Assembly (NCBI GenBank): GCA_959019945.1
Contig: CAUEQD010000015.1
Location: forward strand, 1-46,129
Length of the DNA stretch: 46,129 bases
Reading direction: 5' to 3'
Source: an uncultured Collinsella sp.
GTDB lineage: Bacteria; Actinomycetota; Coriobacteriia; Coriobacteriales; Coriobacteriaceae
In this document: in pieces, positions 7,714 through 17,206 of the stretch
Position numbering within the stretch: the stretch's first letter is position 1
How the letters are laid out: the number at the start of each line of letters is the position of its first letter
Translations under genes and position numbers: made by a program
Notes under the pieces: generated by a model
What the model was told of the DNA's origin: nothing
Databases searched by the model: none
What the model saw: only the letters and a program-made list of their open reading frames with translations

Positions 7714-9867
7714 TTACTGAACTTTGCTGGCAAACTCGAGGTATTGCATGCGCTGCAGCTTGTCGATCGTCGAGGCGTATGGGCTGCCTTCAGATTCCAA
7801 GTCGTAGCGCAGCCCGTCGGCACCAAGGTAGCCGGCGACATTGATGGTGGGCACATCTGACCTTGTTGCAAGCAGGGCCTTTTGATAGTCGGTGAGCGGG
7901 GCGCCGATCTTATTAAGGGTAATGGCTGCAATCTCGTTTGCCCCGACGGTGTCGTAGACGTTGAGCTCGGTATTGCCGGCGATTTCATAGTTAGCCCAGA
8001 CGAAATAGGTCGACTGATAGATACGGAAAGCGTGGCTTGCCGTATCTTCCTGAGGGTACAGCTCATCGTTGAGAGTCGTTGCGGCGCTCGGCTGATGGTC
8101 GCCAAAAAAGACAAGGACAACCGGTCTGCTGATATTGCGGAGCTCGTTGATAAAATACTCGAGGTCCCGGTCGGACGCGTTGATGCAGGTAAGATAGGTG
8201 TTGAGCGCGCTATTGGCGCCCTCGCTGGCTCCCTCGACCCAATAGTTTGTCAGCTCTTCGGCGGGAACGGTGCCATAGTCGTAGCCGCCGTGATTTTGCA
8301 TCGTGACGTCAAAGATGAACTGCGGCGCTTCGTCGGTTCTAAGCAGGCCGAGTATCTTGTCGTAGGTGGCGTAGTCGCATACGCCGGCATGGTAACAGGG
8401 CGCACCTTCGAAATCGCCGATTGAAAGAAAGTCTCCAAAGCCCAGCTGCTGATAGATCTTATCTCGATGGTAGTTGACGGGGTTTTGCGGGTGCATAGCG
8501 GTAGCGGTATACCCAAGCTCTTTAAGGTCCTTTGCCAGGCTGTTGACGCCATTCATCTGATACAGCTGATAGGGGATCTTGCCTAATCCGACAAAGGCCG
8601 TTGTCGCTCCGGTCAAAAATTCGAATTCGGAGTTTGCCGTTCCGCCACCGGCGACCGAAGCGAGCATGGTGCCGCGAACAAGTGTGTCGGGAAGCGAGTT
8701 GTAGAATGCGGGGCCGGTGTACCCGGCCGCCTGGAGCTGCTCAAAGCACGAAAGGTCGCTAAAACTCTCGTTCATGACGGCAACAATCGTCGGCTTGATT
8801 TCATTGAACTGGGCAACGGCAGCCGCGCGCTGCTCGCTCGAGCCATACGTGCTGTCGTAGGCGGCGGCGAGCTCCTGCTCGATGCTCTGCGCCTCATCGG
8901 GCGTATAGCCTTCGGGCTTCTCAATGGGCAACTCGTTGGCCATTTCGGTGAACGAAGTGATAAAACCCTGAGACGTATATGTGGTGATGGGCTGCCAACG
9001 GTCAAATCCAAAATCCAGCGCCTGCTCCAAGTCGATGCTGGAAAAGCCCGAGAGCTCCACAACGGTCACTAGCAGAAAAGCGCAGAGGTTAGCGGCGATT
9101 GCGGGGAAGACATGGGTGGGCGTACGGAGCTTTCGCGGTCGGATAAGCGAAAGAAGCCCCAGGGAAATCTCCAGCAGGGCGAGAGAGGTTACGATTCCGG
9201 CGGTAAAGGTAAACTCGTATCCCTCGCTCACTTCCATTGCGGTGCCGAGGGCCAAGATATCGCTTGGCAGGATGGCTTCGCCTTTAAACGTTATGACGAA
9301 GTGCTCGGCAATGCCAAGGATGCAACAGGCGACGGGCACGAGGGCCATGACGCCTCCATGACGCTGTCCCAGCAAATAAAGGGAGAGCAGAACCGTCGCG
9401 AGCAGCCCGACGGAAAACCCGAATGAGTTGGCGGGAATGCGATAGAACGTTTCGTTACAGGCAATTTCGAGTGAAACGAACGAGAGCGCTGAAACAGCGG
9501 CGATGACAAGGATGTCACGGCAAATACAGGCAACCGTTCCCGTCGCAAGATCGGTTTGGTCGATAAGTCCCGAAACCAAGGGCTCGACAAGAAGTATGAC
9601 GGCGGCAGCACCGAGCGCCGAATAAGAAAGGACCCATAGGGAATTGTCCTCATTTACGAGCAATTGATTCGTAATCCATGCAGCTACCATGCCGAGCGGG
9701 ATGAGGAGCGTCGCGCACCAAAAGACGCGGGCAATGGGCGGCTTTTCATTGTGTTTGATTGAAAAATACACGCGCACGACGACGGTGGCCACGATAAGGA
9801 CGGCGATGAATATGGGCAGATTGGCCATGTCGCTCGAAGTGATTTCAAGGGGGATATCTTCGGTCAT
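7714..9867 (-). CDS. LTA synthase-like membrane sulfatase
   Basis: A 717-residue membrane enzyme resembling lipoteichoic acid synthase, which transfers glycerol-phosphate units from phosphatidylglycerol outside the cell. About six or more hydrophobic segments fill the first 275 residues; an extracellular sulfatase-fold domain follows. Catalytic landmarks are in order: Glu367 (MNESFSD), the nucleophile candidate Thr410 (GGGTANSEFEFLTG), His526 (MQNHGGYDYG) and the metal-binding pair Asp590-His591 (FFGDHQPS). All key residues are present, so it is probably active; whether it makes true LTA or modifies another glycopolymer is unknown. I chose the ATG at 9867 with AGAGGAA upstream. It is divergent from uvrA and stands alone on its transcript. 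Confidence 0.88.
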   Translation of the reverse strand: MTEDIPLEITSSDMANLPIFIAVLIVATVVVRVYFSIKHNEKPPIARVFWCATLLIPLGMVAAWITNQLLVNEDNSLWVLSYSALGAAAVILLVEPLVSGLIDQTDLATGTVACICRDILVIAAVSALSFVSLEIACNETFYRIPANSFGFSVGLLATVLLSLYLLGQRHGGVMALVPVACCILGIAEHFVITFKGEAILPSDILALGTAMEVSEGYEFTFTAGIVTSLALLEISLGLLSLIRPRKLRTPTHVFPAIAANLCAFLLVTVVELSGFSSIDLEQALDFGFDRWQPITTYTSQGFITSFTEMANELPIEKPEGYTPDEAQSIEQELAAAYDSTYGSSEQRAAAVAQFNEIKPTIVAVMNESFSDLSCFEQLQAAGYTGPAFYNSLPDTLVRGTMLASVAGGGTANSEFEFLTGATTAFVGLGKIPYQLYQMNGVNSLAKDLKELGYTATAMHPQNPVNYHRDKIYQQLGFGDFLSIGDFEGAPCYHAGVCDYATYDKILGLLRTDEAPQFIFDVTMQNHGGYDYGTVPAEELTNYWVEGASEGANSALNTYLTCINASDRDLEYFINELRNISRPVVLVFFGDHQPSAATTLNDELYPQEDTASHAFRIYQSTYFVWANYEIAGNTELNVYDTVGANEIAAITLNKIGAPLTDYQKALLATRSDVPTINVAGYLGADGLRYDLESEGSPYASTIDKLQRMQYLEFASKVQ

Positions 9868-9879
9868 GGACGTTCCTCT

Positions 9880-9917
9880 GTTACAGCAAATTAAGTTCAG
9901 TAGTAGATTACTGTAAC
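9880..9917. promoter_or_regulatory. 7-bp inverted repeat upstream of the LtaS-like gene
   Basis: GTTACAG (9880-9886) and CTGTAAC (9911-9917) form a dyad in the divergent intergenic region, just upstream of the LtaS-like start. It could be an operator, but the arms are 24 nt apart and no regulator is identified. Confidence 0.3.
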
Positions 9918-9985
9918 CTTTCCACGGCATTTCGAGAAACAAAGCATCCGATACGCAAAGCTAAAGGTCTGCGAATCTTGTATTA

Positions 9986-9999
9986 CGAACATCTGTGCG
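9986..9999 (+). promoter_or_regulatory. candidate LexA (SOS) box upstream of uvrA
   Basis: The 14-mer CGAAC-ATCT-GTGCG differs at one base from the Gram-positive SOS consensus CGAAC-N4-GTTCG. It lies 61 bases before the uvrA start. SOS control of uvrA is well known in other bacteria; a single match in one genome is suggestive only. Confidence 0.4.
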
Positions 10000-10060
10000 C
10001 GTCGAGTGCGCTAAACTCATCGACAGTATGATTCGATGCAATAGGAGGCAAGGAGCTTCC

Positions 10061-12940
10061 ATGTCTGATTCTTCTATCGTTATTCGCGGCGCTCGTGAGC
10101 ACAATCTCCGTGATATCGATGTTTCCATTCCGCGTGACCAACTCGTGGTCATTACCGGTCTTTCTGGCTCGGGCAAGAGTTCGCTGGCATTTGACACTAT
10201 CTATGCCGAGGGCCAGCGTCGATACGTCGAGAGCCTTTCGAGCTATGCGCGCCAGTTCTTGGGCCAGATGGACAAACCCGACTTGGATTCAATCGACGGC
10301 CTTTCGCCGGCGGTGTCGATCGACCAAAAGACGACGTCTAAAAACCCTCGCTCGACGGTTGGCACCGTAACCGAGATTTATGACTATCTGCGCCTGCTGT
10401 TCGCCCGTGTGGGCACCCCGCACTGTCCCGAATGCGGCCGCGTCATTGAGCGTCAGACGACCGACCAGGTTGCCGACAAGGTCTTGGCGGCGGGGGAGGG
10501 CCGCCGCGCGTTTGTGCTGGCACCGGTGGTGCGCGGGCGAAAAGGCGAGTACACCAAACTGTTTGAGGACCTTCGCGCCGAGGGCTTTAGCCGCGTGCGT
10601 GTCGACGGTGAAGTGCGCTCGCTCGACGATCCGATCGATCTGGACAAGAAGTTCAAGCACGATATCGAGGTCGTAGTCGATCGCATCGTGATCCGTGAGA
10701 ACTCTCTGGGCCGTATCGCCGAGTCTGTTGAGCAGGCGACCGCGCTGGCTCACGGCAATGTAAACGTGTACATGCTGCCCGATCGTGATGCTCCCGAGGG
10801 GACCGAGGGCAAGCTGCTGGAGTATTCGTTGGCCTTGGCGTGCCCGGAGCATGGTCACTCCATTGACGATCTTCAGCCGCGTGATTTTTCGTTCAACGCT
10901 CCCTATGGCGCATGTCCTGAGTGCGACGGCCTGGGCTTTAAGAAAACCGTTGATGCCGAGGCGTTGATCGAGGACCCCTCGAAGTCCATTGCCGACGGAG
11001 TCTTTGGTAGCCTGTTTGGCAACTCGAACTACTATCCGCAGATTTTTGCTGCGGTCTGCAAACACTTTAAGGTGAGCACCGATACGCCGTGGGAGGACTT
11101 GCCCCCTCGCGTGCGTCGTGCATTCTTGGATGGCCTGGGCGATACGAAGATCTCGGTCGACTACCAAAAGCTCGACGGACGTCGCAGCCAGTGGGATGCC
11201 AAGTTTTCGGGCGTTCGCAACATCCTGTACGAACGCTATACCGAGACGACGAACGAGAACACCAAGGCGCGCCTGGAGAAGTACATTCGCGAGGAGCCGT
11301 GCTCGAGCTGCCACGGCGCTCGTTTGCGCCCTGAGATGCTCGCCGTCACCGTGGGCGGCAAGTCCATTTACGAGGTTTGTTGCCTGTCGTGCCGTGAATC
11401 GCTCGAGTTTTTTGAGGGCCTGGAACTCACCGAGCGCCAACAGTTTATCGGCGGCCGTATCGTCAAGGAAATCCTGGAGCGCTTGCGTTTTCTGGTCGAT
11501 GTTGGACTCGACTATCTGACGCTCGATCGTGCCTCGGCGACGCTTTCCGGTGGCGAGGCGCAGCGTATTCGCCTGGCAACGCAGATCGGCGCGGGTCTCA
11601 TGGGCGTGCTCTATATTCTGGACGAGCCCTCGATCGGTCTTCATCAGCGTGACAACGAGCGCTTGATCAAGACGCTCGAGCGCCTGCGCGATATCGGCAA
11701 TACCGTTATCGTCGTCGAACACGACGAGGATACAATCCGTGCCGCCGATTACGTGATCGACATGGGGCCCGGCGCCGGCGTCAACGGCGGACACGTAGTC
11801 GCGGCGGGAACGCCTGCCGATATCATGGCGTGTCCTGAGTCGATGACGGGCGCTTATCTGACCGGCAAACGAATGATCCGGGTGCCTGATGAACGGCGCA
11901 AGCCCGGTCGCGGCTGCCTTAAAATTACGGGCGCTCGAGCCAACAACCTCAAAAACGTTACTGCCAAAATCGAGTTTGGTACGCTTACGGTTGTTACCGG
12001 CGTGTCGGGATCGGGCAAGAGCTCCCTGGTTACCGATACCATTGCGCCTGCCCTTACGAATGCCATTCACCGTTCGACGCGCCCTGTGGGTCCATATAAG
12101 AAAATCGAGGGCATCGAGTGTATCGATAAGGTTATCGATATCGACCAGTCGCCGATTGGCCGCACGCCGCGTTCCAACCCTGCTACCTATATCGGCCTGT
12201 GGGATGATCTTCGCGCGCTGTTTGCGAGTACGCCGGAGTCGAAGGCGCGCGGCTACTCGCCGGGTCGTTTCTCCTTTAATGTGAGTGGCGGGCGCTGTGA
12301 GGCGTGCAAGGGCGACGGGCAGATCAAGATCGAGATGCACTTCCTTCCTGATATCTACGTTCCCTGCGAAGTTTGCGGCGGTAAACGCTACAACCGCGAG
12401 ACACTCGAGGTCACCTACCGTGGCAAGACCATCTCGGACGTGCTCGACATGAGCGTCACCGAGGCGCTGGCCTTCTTTGGGAATATCCCGCAGATTAAGC
12501 GCAAGCTCCAGATGCTGTACGATGTAGGCTTGGGCTACGTGAGCCTGGGCCAGCCCGCCACGACGCTTTCGGGCGGCGAGGCACAGCGTGTGAAACTCGC
12601 CAAGGAGCTTCATCGACGCCAGACGGGCAAGACGTTCTATATTTTGGACGAGCCGACGACCGGCCTTCATTTTGAGGACGTCCGCCAGCTGCTCGATGTG
12701 CTGCAGCGCTTGGTCGATGCGGGCAACACGGTGCTGGTGATTGAACACAACCTTGATGTCATCAAGGTTGCCGACCGCCTGATCGATATGGGTCCCGAGG
12801 GCGGTAACGGCGGCGGAACCGTCGTGGTTTCGGGCACACCGGAGCAGGTTGCGGACTGTCCGCAGAGTTATACGGGCAAGTTTTTGGCGCCGTTGCTCAG
12901 GCGTGACCGGGAGCGTCAGGCTCAACTTGATGCTCAATAA
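10061..12940 (+). CDS. uvrA: excinuclease ABC subunit A
   Basis: UvrA is the dimeric ABC-type ATPase that finds DNA lesions and loads UvrB. The 959-residue protein shows both nucleotide-binding halves: Walker A TGLSGSGKS (32-40) and a second GVSGSGKSS, with the signatures LSGGEAQRIRLA and LSGGEAQRVKLA. Zinc-binding Cys pairs are visible (CPECGR, CPECDGLGF, CSSCHGARL, CEACKGDGQ, CEVCGGKRYN). The frame is open 22 codons further upstream, but ATG 10061 has a good AGGAGG/AAGGAG site and matches the family start. It is divergent from the LtaS-like gene, with a possible LexA box in between. Confidence 0.98.
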   Translation: MSDSSIVIRGAREHNLRDIDVSIPRDQLVVITGLSGSGKSSLAFDTIYAEGQRRYVESLSSYARQFLGQMDKPDLDSIDGLSPAVSIDQKTTSKNPRSTVGTVTEIYDYLRLLFARVGTPHCPECGRVIERQTTDQVADKVLAAGEGRRAFVLAPVVRGRKGEYTKLFEDLRAEGFSRVRVDGEVRSLDDPIDLDKKFKHDIEVVVDRIVIRENSLGRIAESVEQATALAHGNVNVYMLPDRDAPEGTEGKLLEYSLALACPEHGHSIDDLQPRDFSFNAPYGACPECDGLGFKKTVDAEALIEDPSKSIADGVFGSLFGNSNYYPQIFAAVCKHFKVSTDTPWEDLPPRVRRAFLDGLGDTKISVDYQKLDGRRSQWDAKFSGVRNILYERYTETTNENTKARLEKYIREEPCSSCHGARLRPEMLAVTVGGKSIYEVCCLSCRESLEFFEGLELTERQQFIGGRIVKEILERLRFLVDVGLDYLTLDRASATLSGGEAQRIRLATQIGAGLMGVLYILDEPSIGLHQRDNERLIKTLERLRDIGNTVIVVEHDEDTIRAADYVIDMGPGAGVNGGHVVAAGTPADIMACPESMTGAYLTGKRMIRVPDERRKPGRGCLKITGARANNLKNVTAKIEFGTLTVVTGVSGSGKSSLVTDTIAPALTNAIHRSTRPVGPYKKIEGIECIDKVIDIDQSPIGRTPRSNPATYIGLWDDLRALFASTPESKARGYSPGRFSFNVSGGRCEACKGDGQIKIEMHFLPDIYVPCEVCGGKRYNRETLEVTYRGKTISDVLDMSVTEALAFFGNIPQIKRKLQMLYDVGLGYVSLGQPATTLSGGEAQRVKLAKELHRRQTGKTFYILDEPTTGLHFEDVRQLLDVLQRLVDAGNTVLVIEHNLDVIKVADRLIDMGPEGGNGGGTVVVSGTPEQVADCPQSYTGKFLAPLLRRDRERQAQLDAQ

Positions 12941-12960
12941 ATAGGCGATTCAGTTTATGG

Positions 12961-12996
12961 GCGCCATCGACTCCTTGTGATTCGATGGCGCTTGCT
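12961..12996 (+). terminator. hairpin after uvrA, possible weak terminator
   Basis: A 10-bp perfect stem (12961-12970 with 12982-12991) lies 20 bases after the uvrA stop. The tail TTGCTG is poor in T, so termination may be partial. Confidence 0.45.
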
Positions 12997-13072
12997 GTGC
13001 CGAAGTGACGTATGCAGCCGAATTGGACATATACTTAATCCTTGCGTCCGAATGCGAGGGAAAGGATATGTC

Positions 13073-13573
13073 ATGGCAAAGGCTGTAAAGACGCCAAAAA
13101 CCAATGCGATGCGCGAGCTGGAAAGCGCCGGCATTTCCTATGTTCTACATACGTACGAAGACGATGGTGATGAGTCGGTGGGCCTGGGTGTCGCGATTTC
13201 GGAGCAGCTTGGCGAGGAGCCCGGTCAAGGATTTAAGACTTTGGTCTGCGTGACACCGTCCAACGACTATGTCGTGTGCTGTATCCCTGTTGCCGACGAG
13301 CTCGATCTAAAGTCCGCCGCGCGTGCCGCGGGGGAGAAGTCCTTGGCCATGATGCATGTGAAGGATTTGCTTGCGGCGACTGGCTACGTTCGCGGCGGCT
13401 GCAGCCCGGTCGGTATGAAAAAACGCTACCGGACGCTCATTGATGAGACATGTGTCCTTTGGGATACCATTTTTATTTCGGGAGGCAAGCGTGGTTATCA
13501 GCTCGAGCTTGCACCCGATGATTTAATTGCATTTTGCGGGGCGACGGTTGCCGCGATTACGAGAGAGGACTGA
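13073..13573 (+). CDS. ybaK: Cys-tRNA(Pro)/Cys-tRNA(Cys) deacylase, YbaK family
   Basis: A 166-residue editing protein that hydrolyses Cys from mischarged tRNA-Pro in trans. It has the YbaK/EbsC fold signatures: the invariant Lys55 (GFKTLVCV), a run of conserved residues up to DLKSAARAAG, and the GGCSPVG loop (108-114). Length is normal for the family (about 155-165). ATG 13073 has GGGAAAGGA upstream; the open frame before it has no ribosome site. It is followed by murJ after 3 nt, so the two are probably co-transcribed, though no functional link is evident. Confidence 0.93.
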   Translation: MAKAVKTPKTNAMRELESAGISYVLHTYEDDGDESVGLGVAISEQLGEEPGQGFKTLVCVTPSNDYVVCCIPVADELDLKSAARAAGEKSLAMMHVKDLLAATGYVRGGCSPVGMKKRYRTLIDETCVLWDTIFISGGKRGYQLELAPDDLIAFCGATVAAITRED

Positions 13574-13576
13574 GCG

Positions 13577-15259
13577 ATGCCGCAGGAAGAATTGAAGCGC
13601 GGAGCTCATTTTGCAAAAGAATCTGCGCCTCAGACACCCTCATCCGAAGCTTCTTCGTCGCGAGATGACACTGACGACATGGGCTCGTCGGACTACTCCA
13701 CGGTTGGTCGTTCCGCCGGGCTTATGACCATCCTGACCATTGTGTCTCGCGTCACCGGTTTTATCCGCACGTGGGCAATGGCGGCCGCTATCGGCATGTC
13801 GCTACTTTCGTCCTCCTATCAGGTCGCCAACAACCTGCCCAATATGCTCTACGAACTCGTGATGGGCGGCATGCTCGTGACGGCGTTTTTGCCCGTGTAC
13901 ATGGGCGTGAGGCGTGAGCAGGGTCGCGAGGCCTCGAACGAGTACGTGGGCAACCTGCTCGGCATTCTGCTTTTGGTGCTGGGTGGCATTTCGTTGCTGG
14001 GGACCGTGTTCGCCCCGGGCTTTATCTGGACGCAATCGTTCCTTTCGGGTGACGGCGGCAGCATGGATACCGCTGCGTTCATGTTCCGTTTCTTTGCCAT
14101 CCAGATTCTGTTTTATGGTTTGGGCTCGGTGTTCTCGGGCGTTCTCAACGCACACCGCGACTACTTCTGGTCGACGTTTGCCCCGGTCCTCAACAATGTG
14201 ATCGTCATTGCGAGCTTTATGGGTTTTGCGCCCGTGTCCGCACAGTTTGGCGAACGTGCCGGCATCATCTTGATTGCGGCCGGTACGACCCTCGGTGTCT
14301 TTGTTCAGATGGCATGTCAGATTCCCGCGCTTAGCAAGCACGGCGTGCATCCCCATATCCATATCGACTTTAAGGACCCCGCGCTGCGCCAGACGATTGC
14401 GCTCGGTATCCCGACGCTGCTCGCCACGGTGTGCATGTTTGTCTCGACTTCTATCACCAACGCTGCCGCGCTGGTGGTCCAGCCCGAGACTGGTCCTTCC
14501 GTCATCGCCTATGCGCGCCTGTGGTACACGCTGCCCTACGCGCTGATTGCCGCCTCGCTTTCGACGGCGCTCTATACCGAGCTCTCTCACGACGCACAGG
14601 AGAAGGATTACGACAGCGTACGCACGGGCATTTCGCGTGGCGTCGCCCAGATGCTGTTCTTCCTGATTCCGTTCGCACTGTACCTGATTGTCTTCGCACG
14701 TCCGCTCAACATGATCTACTGTGCTGGCAAGTTCGATGAATCCGGAGTGGCGCTGGTGTCCGAGTACCTTGTCTACCTGGCGCTCTCGCTGCCGCTCTAC
14801 GGCGTGGTCGTGTTGATGCAGAAGAGCTTCTCTGCCTTGCTCGACATGAAGCCCTATAGCCGCTATTGCCTGTATTCTGCCATCGGCCAGGCCGGCTCGG
14901 TTCTGCTGTTTGGCGTTGTGCTGGGCTTCGGTATGCCGGCAATCGCGCTTTCGTATGTTGTCGACTACGTGATCTTGGTCGGCTGTTCGCTGTGGTGGCT
15001 GCGTCGTCGCCTGCGTGGCCTTCAGGTCAAATCTATCCTGCATGGCGGTTTCTTTGGCCTTTTGCTCGGTGGCCTAGGTGCTGCCGCAGGCGCCGGCGTC
15101 ATGTGGGTGCTTGAACACTTTGTCGGGGCACTTGGCGGCTCGATTCTGATTACTCTTGGCTACGTTTGCGTTGCGGGTGTCGTCTCGCTTGCTGTTACCT
15201 TTGGCCTTGCCGTCGTCCTTAAGATGCCTGAGGTCTCGGCGCTGCTTCGTCGCAAGTAG
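13577..15259 (+). CDS. murJ: lipid II flippase MurJ (MviN family)
   Basis: A 560-residue polytopic protein that moves lipid II across the cytoplasmic membrane for wall synthesis. Family marks at the start of the hydrophobic part are SRVTGFIRTWAMAAAIG and ANNLPNMLYELVMGGML, the MviN pattern. I estimate 13-14 membrane segments. The first 45 residues are hydrophilic and rich in Ser, Asp and Glu, a cytosolic N-terminal extension that is not in the E. coli protein. ATG 13577 has GAGAGGA upstream. uvrC starts within a few bases of the stop, so ybaK, murJ and uvrC look like one transcript. Confidence 0.93.
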   Translation: MPQEELKRGAHFAKESAPQTPSSEASSSRDDTDDMGSSDYSTVGRSAGLMTILTIVSRVTGFIRTWAMAAAIGMSLLSSSYQVANNLPNMLYELVMGGMLVTAFLPVYMGVRREQGREASNEYVGNLLGILLLVLGGISLLGTVFAPGFIWTQSFLSGDGGSMDTAAFMFRFFAIQILFYGLGSVFSGVLNAHRDYFWSTFAPVLNNVIVIASFMGFAPVSAQFGERAGIILIAAGTTLGVFVQMACQIPALSKHGVHPHIHIDFKDPALRQTIALGIPTLLATVCMFVSTSITNAAALVVQPETGPSVIAYARLWYTLPYALIAASLSTALYTELSHDAQEKDYDSVRTGISRGVAQMLFFLIPFALYLIVFARPLNMIYCAGKFDESGVALVSEYLVYLALSLPLYGVVVLMQKSFSALLDMKPYSRYCLYSAIGQAGSVLLFGVVLGFGMPAIALSYVVDYVILVGCSLWWLRRRLRGLQVKSILHGGFFGLLLGGLGAAAGAGVMWVLEHFVGALGGSILITLGYVCVAGVVSLAVTFGLAVVLKMPEVSALLRRK

Positions 15260-15265
15260 GTGCGT

Positions 15266-17206
15266 GTGGCCGGTCACGACAACATTCCAACGCTTGCCGA
15301 GCAGGTTTCGCGCGTTCCCACACAGCCCGGATGCTACCTTTGGAAGGATGCCAAGGGCGATGTCATCTACGTGGGCAAGGCAAAAAACTTGCGTTCCCGT
15401 ATGCGCCAGTACGTGACACTGCAGGATGAGCGTCAAAAGATCCCGCTGATGATGCAGCTGGTGGCGAGCTTTGACTATATCGTGGTGGAGACCGAGCACG
15501 AGGCGTTGGTGCTCGAGCGCAATTTGATTGGTCAGTACCATCCGTACTTTAACGTCGACCTCAAGGATGACAAGAGCTACCCCTTTATCGCCATTACAAA
15601 GGGCGACCTGTATCCCGCTATCAAATATACGCGCGAGCGTCATAAGCCGGGAACGCGTTATTTTGGTCCCTATACCGATAGCCGTGCGGCACGTGAGACG
15701 ATAGATACGCTGCGCAAGGTTATCCCCATCTGCTCCGCATCCTGTGCGGAGTGGCGTCGTTGTCGTCGTATCGTCGAGTCCCACAGGGGCGAGGAAGACA
15801 TCGTCAATATGATTTGCGCGCAAAACGGGCGTCCCTGCTTTGACTACCATGTCGGGCGCGGCCCGGGTGCGTGTGTCGGCGCGATTTCTCCTACGGACTA
15901 TGCCAAGAACGTCAAACGTGTCGAACGTTTTTTGTCGGGCCATCGCAAGGATGTCGTCGATGAGCTGACCTCCGAGATGACGGATGCCGCCGAGGCGCTC
16001 GACTTTGAGCGCGCGGCACGCGTCAAACGTCGTTTGGAGGTCATCAGGGGTCTGGACGATCGTCAGCAAGTCGTTTTTCCCTCCAGTGTCGATATCGATG
16101 TCATCGGGTTCTATCGCGAGGAGACCATCTCCGCCGCTTGCGTCTTCGTCGTTCGCGAGGGCCGAACAGTTCGCACCTGCGAGTTCATTCTCGACAAGGG
16201 TCTTGATGTTGACGAGGAAGAGCTCCAGTCGGGCTTTCTTAAGCGCTATTACGACGAGACGGCTGATATTCCAGCTGAGATAAACCTCTCTGTCGAGCTT
16301 GAGGATGCGGAGGCGCTGGGGGAGTGGCTTGCAGGCAAGCGCGAGCGTTCCTGCCATCTCCATAGGCCGCAGCGTGGCGAAAAGCACCGTCTGCTCGATA
16401 TGGCATCCAAAAATGCGCGCCATGCCCTCATGCGCTACATGGTGCGAACGGGGTACGCTGACGACCGCACCAATCAAGCGCTCCTGGAGCTCGAAAGTGC
16501 GTTGGCGCTGCCATCGCCGCCGTTGCGTATCGAGTGCTTCGATATCTCTACACTGCATGGCACCTTTACGGTCGCCTCGATGGTGGTGTTTACCAACGGG
16601 CGCGCCGACAAGAGCCAGTACCGTCGTTTTAAAATTCAGGCCGAATTGGACGAGGCAAACGACTTCGTGTCGATGTCCGAGGTTTTGGGACGACGCTATG
16701 CTCCCGAGCGCATGGCCGACGAGCGCTTTGGCTCGCGCCCCGATTTGCTCGTTGTCGATGGCGGTAAGCCGCAATTGACCGCTGCGATCAAGCAACTTGA
16801 GGCTCTTGGGCTCGATATACCAGTTTGTGGCTTGGCGAAGGCCGACGAGGAAGTTTTTGTGCCTTGGGACGAGACTCCTGTCGTGCTGCCGACCGGGTCT
16901 GCTTCGCTCTATCTAATTAAACAGGTACGCGATGAGTCCCACCGATTTGCCATCACGTTCCACCGTGAGTTGCGCGATAAAGCCATGACGGTTTCGGTAC
17001 TCGATGACGTTCCGGGCGTGGGACCCACCAGAAAACGTGCCCTTATGCGCCATTTTGGCTCGATGAAGCGTTTGCGCGCGGCGAGCGAGCAAGAGATCGC
17101 GGAAGTTCGCGGCATACCTGCCGATGTTGCCAAGGCGGTCCACGAGGCGCTCGTTGCATGGAATGCCGAGCGCACCGAGGCGGCGGCTGGCCATTCCGAT
17201 AGCTAA
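15266..17206 (+). CDS. uvrC: excinuclease ABC subunit C
   Basis: UvrC makes both incisions around UvrB-marked lesions. The 646-residue protein has the GIY-YIG nuclease at the N-terminus (PGCYLWKDAKGDVIYVGKA), a UVR motif that pairs with UvrB (LDFERAARVKRRLEVI), the RNase H-like second nuclease (IECFDISTLHGT, LLVVDGGKPQL), and C-terminal helix-hairpin-helix motifs (DVPGVGPTRKRALMRHFG). I place the start at GTG 15266 because AAGTAGG lies five bases upstream; GTG 15260 is the alternative and adds two residues. All three uvr subunits thus lie within 16 kb. In many Gram-positive genomes uvrC is close to rapZ and whiA, but here the nan locus intervenes. Confidence 0.97.
   Translation: MAGHDNIPTLAEQVSRVPTQPGCYLWKDAKGDVIYVGKAKNLRSRMRQYVTLQDERQKIPLMMQLVASFDYIVVETEHEALVLERNLIGQYHPYFNVDLKDDKSYPFIAITKGDLYPAIKYTRERHKPGTRYFGPYTDSRAARETIDTLRKVIPICSASCAEWRRCRRIVESHRGEEDIVNMICAQNGRPCFDYHVGRGPGACVGAISPTDYAKNVKRVERFLSGHRKDVVDELTSEMTDAAEALDFERAARVKRRLEVIRGLDDRQQVVFPSSVDIDVIGFYREETISAACVFVVREGRTVRTCEFILDKGLDVDEEELQSGFLKRYYDETADIPAEINLSVELEDAEALGEWLAGKRERSCHLHRPQRGEKHRLLDMASKNARHALMRYMVRTGYADDRTNQALLELESALALPSPPLRIECFDISTLHGTFTVASMVVFTNGRADKSQYRRFKIQAELDEANDFVSMSEVLGRRYAPERMADERFGSRPDLLVVDGGKPQLTAAIKQLEALGLDIPVCGLAKADEEVFVPWDETPVVLPTGSASLYLIKQVRDESHRFAITFHRELRDKAMTVSVLDDVPGVGPTRKRALMRHFGSMKRLRAASEQEIAEVRGIPADVAKAVHEALVAWNAERTEAAAGHSDS

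Noticed and set aside
10289..12937. An 882-codon minus-strand frame across uvrA
   Set aside because: It is antisense to a certain uvrA gene and has low-complexity Arg/Leu/Ala-rich composition without a domain.
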